Assembly: GCA_026770585.1 (NCBI GenBank)
Contig: MU646338.1
Location: forward strand, 573,827-586,422
Direction: 5' to 3'
Length of the DNA: 12,596 nucleotides
Source: Baffinella frigidus
Taxonomy: Eukaryota; Cryptophyceae; Cryptomonadales; Baffinellaceae
Under the pieces are notes generated by a model that worked only from the letters and a program-made list of their open reading frames with translations, was not told the DNA's origin and did no database searches. Below are positions 10,554 to 12,596 of the stretch, piece by piece. The number at the start of each line of letters is the position of its first letter. Positions within the stretch are counted from its first letter, which is position 1. Both the position numbers and the translations under genes were made by a program.

Positions 10554-10697
10554 CCAAAGATGGTTGAACAGGCGGTGGAACTCGACGATGTGGGGATGCA
10601 GCTCCTGCCGCGCGAGGCAATTGTGACTCAGCTGGCAGTCTTCTTGGATGAGCGCACCCGACCCTCGCTGTCGCTCATTCAGCTCAAGGCGCTGCAG
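10554..10697 (+). CDS. Unrecognised protein, exon 1 of the part seen (possible start ATG at 10560)
   Basis: 48 codons, phase 0 at both ends if spliced at GGCATTCAG|; the donor is CTGCAG|GTGGAC. Alternatively translation starts at ATG 10560, where AAAGATGG has A at -3 and G at +4. The reading frame upstream is closed by TGA at 10482-10484. The peptide begins MVEQAVELDDVGMQLLPRE and ends LIQLKALQ; it looks helical and leucine-rich. It joins in phase to the exon at 11797, giving LKALQDIKSATERVEWKEM, a continuous charged helix. I recognise no family. It lies 2.6 kb downstream of MIC60 on the same strand and appears to be a separate gene. Confidence 0.6.
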
Positions 10698-10728
10698 GTG
10701 GACGCCCTTCCCACTACGCCTCCAAAAG

Positions 10729-10931
10729 GTGAACTAACTGCAGGCAGGCAAAGAGCAGACCAGAGCCTGTTCTTCCCGCGAAATATCCAGTCCATGCGGG
10801 CCTTTTTCCAGGTGAACTGAGTGCAGGCAGTCGCCAAGCACACCAGCACCTGCCCTTCCCGCGAAATAAGAAGTCCATCCTGGGCCCTGCTCCTCGTCAA
10901 GCAAACCAAACTACCCATGCTAACCAATCAG
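10729..10931 (+). repeat. Intronic tandem units bounded by CAG|GTGA (units 1-2)
   Basis: Unit 1 (10729-10811) starts GTGAACTAACTGCAGGCAG and ends CTTTTTCCAG. Unit 2 starts GTGAACTGAGTGCAGGCAG and ends CTAACCAATCAG. Both share TTCCCGCGAAATA and AGTCCAT. Confidence 0.85.
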
Positions 10932-11019
10932 CGTAAACAGTCCAATTCCAGTGCAAAGCGAAGAGAAGGATCCAATTCCGGTGCAACCGTGTTTCATGTA
11001 GCCTTTTGCGTGGACGGGG

Positions 11020-11215
11020 GTATCAGGGTTACACGAACCCAGAAGTTGAAAACCCGCACCCGATTTGGGGTCTCGCTGCTCACCATGTATTCCCGTCCGT
11101 GAAGGCGCCGTGTAACACAGGAGTTTCACGTAGGTTCTGAGCTCTGAGTAAATGTAACTCCAGATAGACGTGTGAGGGGGATGCGCCGACACGGGGGCGT
11201 CAGAAACTTGACGCC
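11020..11215. repeat. Copy of MIC60 3'-flank sequence in the second gene's intron
   Basis: ACGAACCCAGAAGTTGAAAA, GGGGTCTCGCT and ATGTATTCCCGTCCGTGAAG join sequences found separately before the MIC60 C-terminus copies (about 7946 and 8183) and at 8643-8809. Confidence 0.7.
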
Positions 11216-11522
11216 CGCGAAATATGCCTGCAAACGGTGAACTCACTGCAGGCATGCGAAGAGCAGTGCAGAGCCTGCCCTCCCCGCGAAATGTGCAGTC
11301 CATTCTCTCCTTTCTCCAGGTGACCTGGGCTCAGGCCGTCGCCAGCACCTGCTCTTGAGAAGACCAGAGCCTGTTCTGCCCGCGAAATATGCAGTCCATT
11401 CTCTCCTGTACCCAGGTGGACTGAGTGCAGGCAGTCGCCTCGCAGACCAGCACCTTCCCTTCCCGAGAAATAAGAAGTCCTTTCCTGGGCCCTGCTCATC
11501 CTCAAGCAAACCTGAACTACCC
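11205..11522 (+). repeat. Intronic tandem units (units 3-5)
   Basis: After a partial unit (11205-11236), unit 3 (11237-11319) ends CTCCTTTCTCCAG, unit 4 (11320-11415) ends CTGTACCCAG, and unit 5 starts GTGGACTGAGTGCAGGCAG. Three successive starts are GTGAAC, GTGACC and GTGGAC. Unit 5 begins with the same six bases as the authentic intron start at 10698. Confidence 0.85.
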
Positions 11523-11526
11523 GCAT

Positions 11527-11771
11527 CCCTCAACCCTAACCCCTAAACCCTGAACCCTAATCCCTAATCCCTAATCCCTAAACCCCAAACCCAAACTACC
11601 CAAACTACCCTCAACCCTAAACCCTAAACCCCAAACCCTCAACCCTAAACCCTAAACTCTAAACCCTAAACCCTAAACCCTAAACCCTAAACCCTAAACC
11701 CTAAACCCTAAACCCGAATCCCTAAACCCTAAACCCCAAACCCCAAACCCCAAACCCTAAACCCTAAACCC
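11527..11771. repeat. Interstitial telomere-like tract
   Basis: CCCTAAA units with CCCTAAT and CCCCAAA variants, ending about 25 bp before the acceptor at 11796. Same strand orientation as the tracts at 1664 and 5930. Confidence 0.95.
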
Positions 11772-11796
11772 ACGCTAACCAACCAGCCCTCCCCAG

Positions 11797-12596
11797 GACA
11801 TCAAGTCAGCAACGGAGAGAGTTGAATGGAAGGAAATGCGCAACGAGGCACGTCGCATGGCGGAGGTATCCGTCTGTGGCGTCGCGCCGCACCCCCTCCT
11901 CTCCGACTCGCTCTCCCTCCACAAAATCCCCCCGCTCATGTCCCCGCTCACCCTCGAGCCGCCGAGCGACGTGGCCCCGGGGTTCTTCGTGAGTCCCAAA
12001 GGCTACAAGCTCCGCAGCAGCCTCTCCGGCGGCGGGGAGTCCTCCGCCCCGCGCACTCTCTCCTTCGAGAACGGCCGGCCGCCGCTCCCCGCCCCCTTCA
12101 CCGCCGACGCCACGGCCCGCGCGAGCGCTGACGCCACGGCCCCGCGCGGCCGCCGCGCGAAAGCCTTCTCCTCCTCCTCACCCTTCTACGTCGAGCCCTC
12201 TCTGGCGGAACAAGCCGCGGGGGTCCAACAGCAGCTAGTCCCGCCGGGCGTGGAGGAGCCAGGAGGGGGGGCGCGCCGGCGCCGCAGGGCGAGCTCGCGG
12301 GGGGAGGGGGGGGGGTCAGCAGCATCCTCAGGGTCCGCAGGCTCGAGCCCCGAGGCCGCTGGGTCGATGCAGGTCGGGGCGCTGGTGCTCGGGCTGGGGC
12401 GGGAAGCGGGAACAGCCAAGGAGCACGCTGTGCGCACGGACAGCGAGCTGTCTGTGTCCGTGACGTTGGTGGGGTCGCCGCCGGGCGCGCGCTCGCTCGG
12501 CTCCGACACGCCGCCGCAGGCTGGGGGGCCGCTTGACGCCCGCGGTGCGCTCCCTCCCCCACCAACCCCACCAACCCCACCAACCCCACCAACCCC
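11797..12596 (+). CDS. Unrecognised protein, large exon open to window end
   Basis: The acceptor is CCCTCCCCAG before GAC at 11797. The frame is then open for 266 codons to the end of the window, with very GC-rich third positions. The first ~30 residues (DIKSATERVEWKEMRNEARR onward) are charged and helical. Residues about 30-80 include a proline-rich stretch with PPLMSPLTLEPPSDVAPGFF and then VSPKGYKLRSSLSG. The remainder is Ala/Gly/Ser/Pro/Arg-rich and probably disordered, ending in a Pro-Thr repeat from a 9-nt tandem repeat. No catalytic motif is visible. An internal intron cannot be excluded (for example a CAG|GTCGGG near 12372). The ORF is convincing by length and codon pattern; its function is unknown. 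Confidence 0.7.
12555..12596 (+). repeat. 9-nt coding tandem repeat (CCACCAACC)
   Basis: At least four units running off the window, in frame with the large exon and encoding Pro-Pro-Thr repeats. Confidence 0.9.

Noticed and set aside
10021-10620. 199-codon minus-strand open frame
   Set aside because: Overlaps the foldback at 10221-10334 and is antisense to the better supported exon at 10554-10697; no recognisable motif.
11826-12131. 101-codon frame inside the large exon
   Set aside because: Shifted-frame shadow of the 266-codon open frame; Arg/Pro-rich from GC content.
12098-12592. 164-codon minus-strand frame
   Set aside because: Antisense shadow of the large exon in extremely GC-rich sequence; the start is just the 9-nt repeat.

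Overview
This window is nuclear DNA of a GC-rich, intron-rich eukaryote, most likely a unicellular alga or related protist. The evidence is canonical GT-AG introns (usually CAG|GT at the donor and CAG| at the acceptor), very GC-rich third codon positions in exons, plant-type CCCTAAA telomere-like tracts inside introns, and several families of small inverted-repeat elements. The lineage cannot be fixed from this sequence alone. No bacterial operon, RNA gene or CRISPR array was seen.

Positions 475-7907 (+ strand) hold the 3' part of one split gene. I assembled nine exons by hand: 475-555, 971-1061, 2541-2662, 2871-3020, 3427-3537, 5063-5154, 6068-6147, 6910-6975 and 7813-7907. All eight junctions agree in phase. 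They give 888 nt, or 295 codons plus a TAG stop. The product matches the C-terminal half of MIC60/mitofilin, the core organiser of mitochondrial cristae junctions: a coiled coil, then the conserved mitofilin domain (IPEDVLRRGV, LLVPEGGGL, GWVAEARRRL..RQAL). The N-terminal exons lie to the left of the window. Exons make up only about 12% of this span.

The striking feature is what fills the introns. Eight of the nine exons (all but 2871-3020) are accompanied by decaying copies of one or both of their own edges, each copied together with adjacent intron sequence. Copies of acceptor edges lie upstream of the parent exon and copies of donor edges lie downstream, as repeated small tandem duplication would produce. 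Most donor-edge copies keep a GT. Many differ from the parent exon mainly at synonymous sites. Among these copies lie telomere-like tracts, three families of palindromic MITE-like elements that share a CCTAC(C/G)GTAGG-type core, and short tandem repeats.

From 7908 to about 10553 is intergenic or unassigned sequence. It holds two copies of the MIC60 stop-codon exon edge, three MITE-like elements, a long hairpin, and about 1.5 kb with no gene I can support. A second + strand gene starts near 10554/10560. Its exon 10554-10697 joins in phase to an exon at 11797 that stays open to the window end (at least 266 codons, mostly low complexity). I do not recognise its product. The intron between them carries a tandem array of roughly 80-115 bp units, several starting at a pyrimidine-rich CAG|GT site, and another telomere-like tract.
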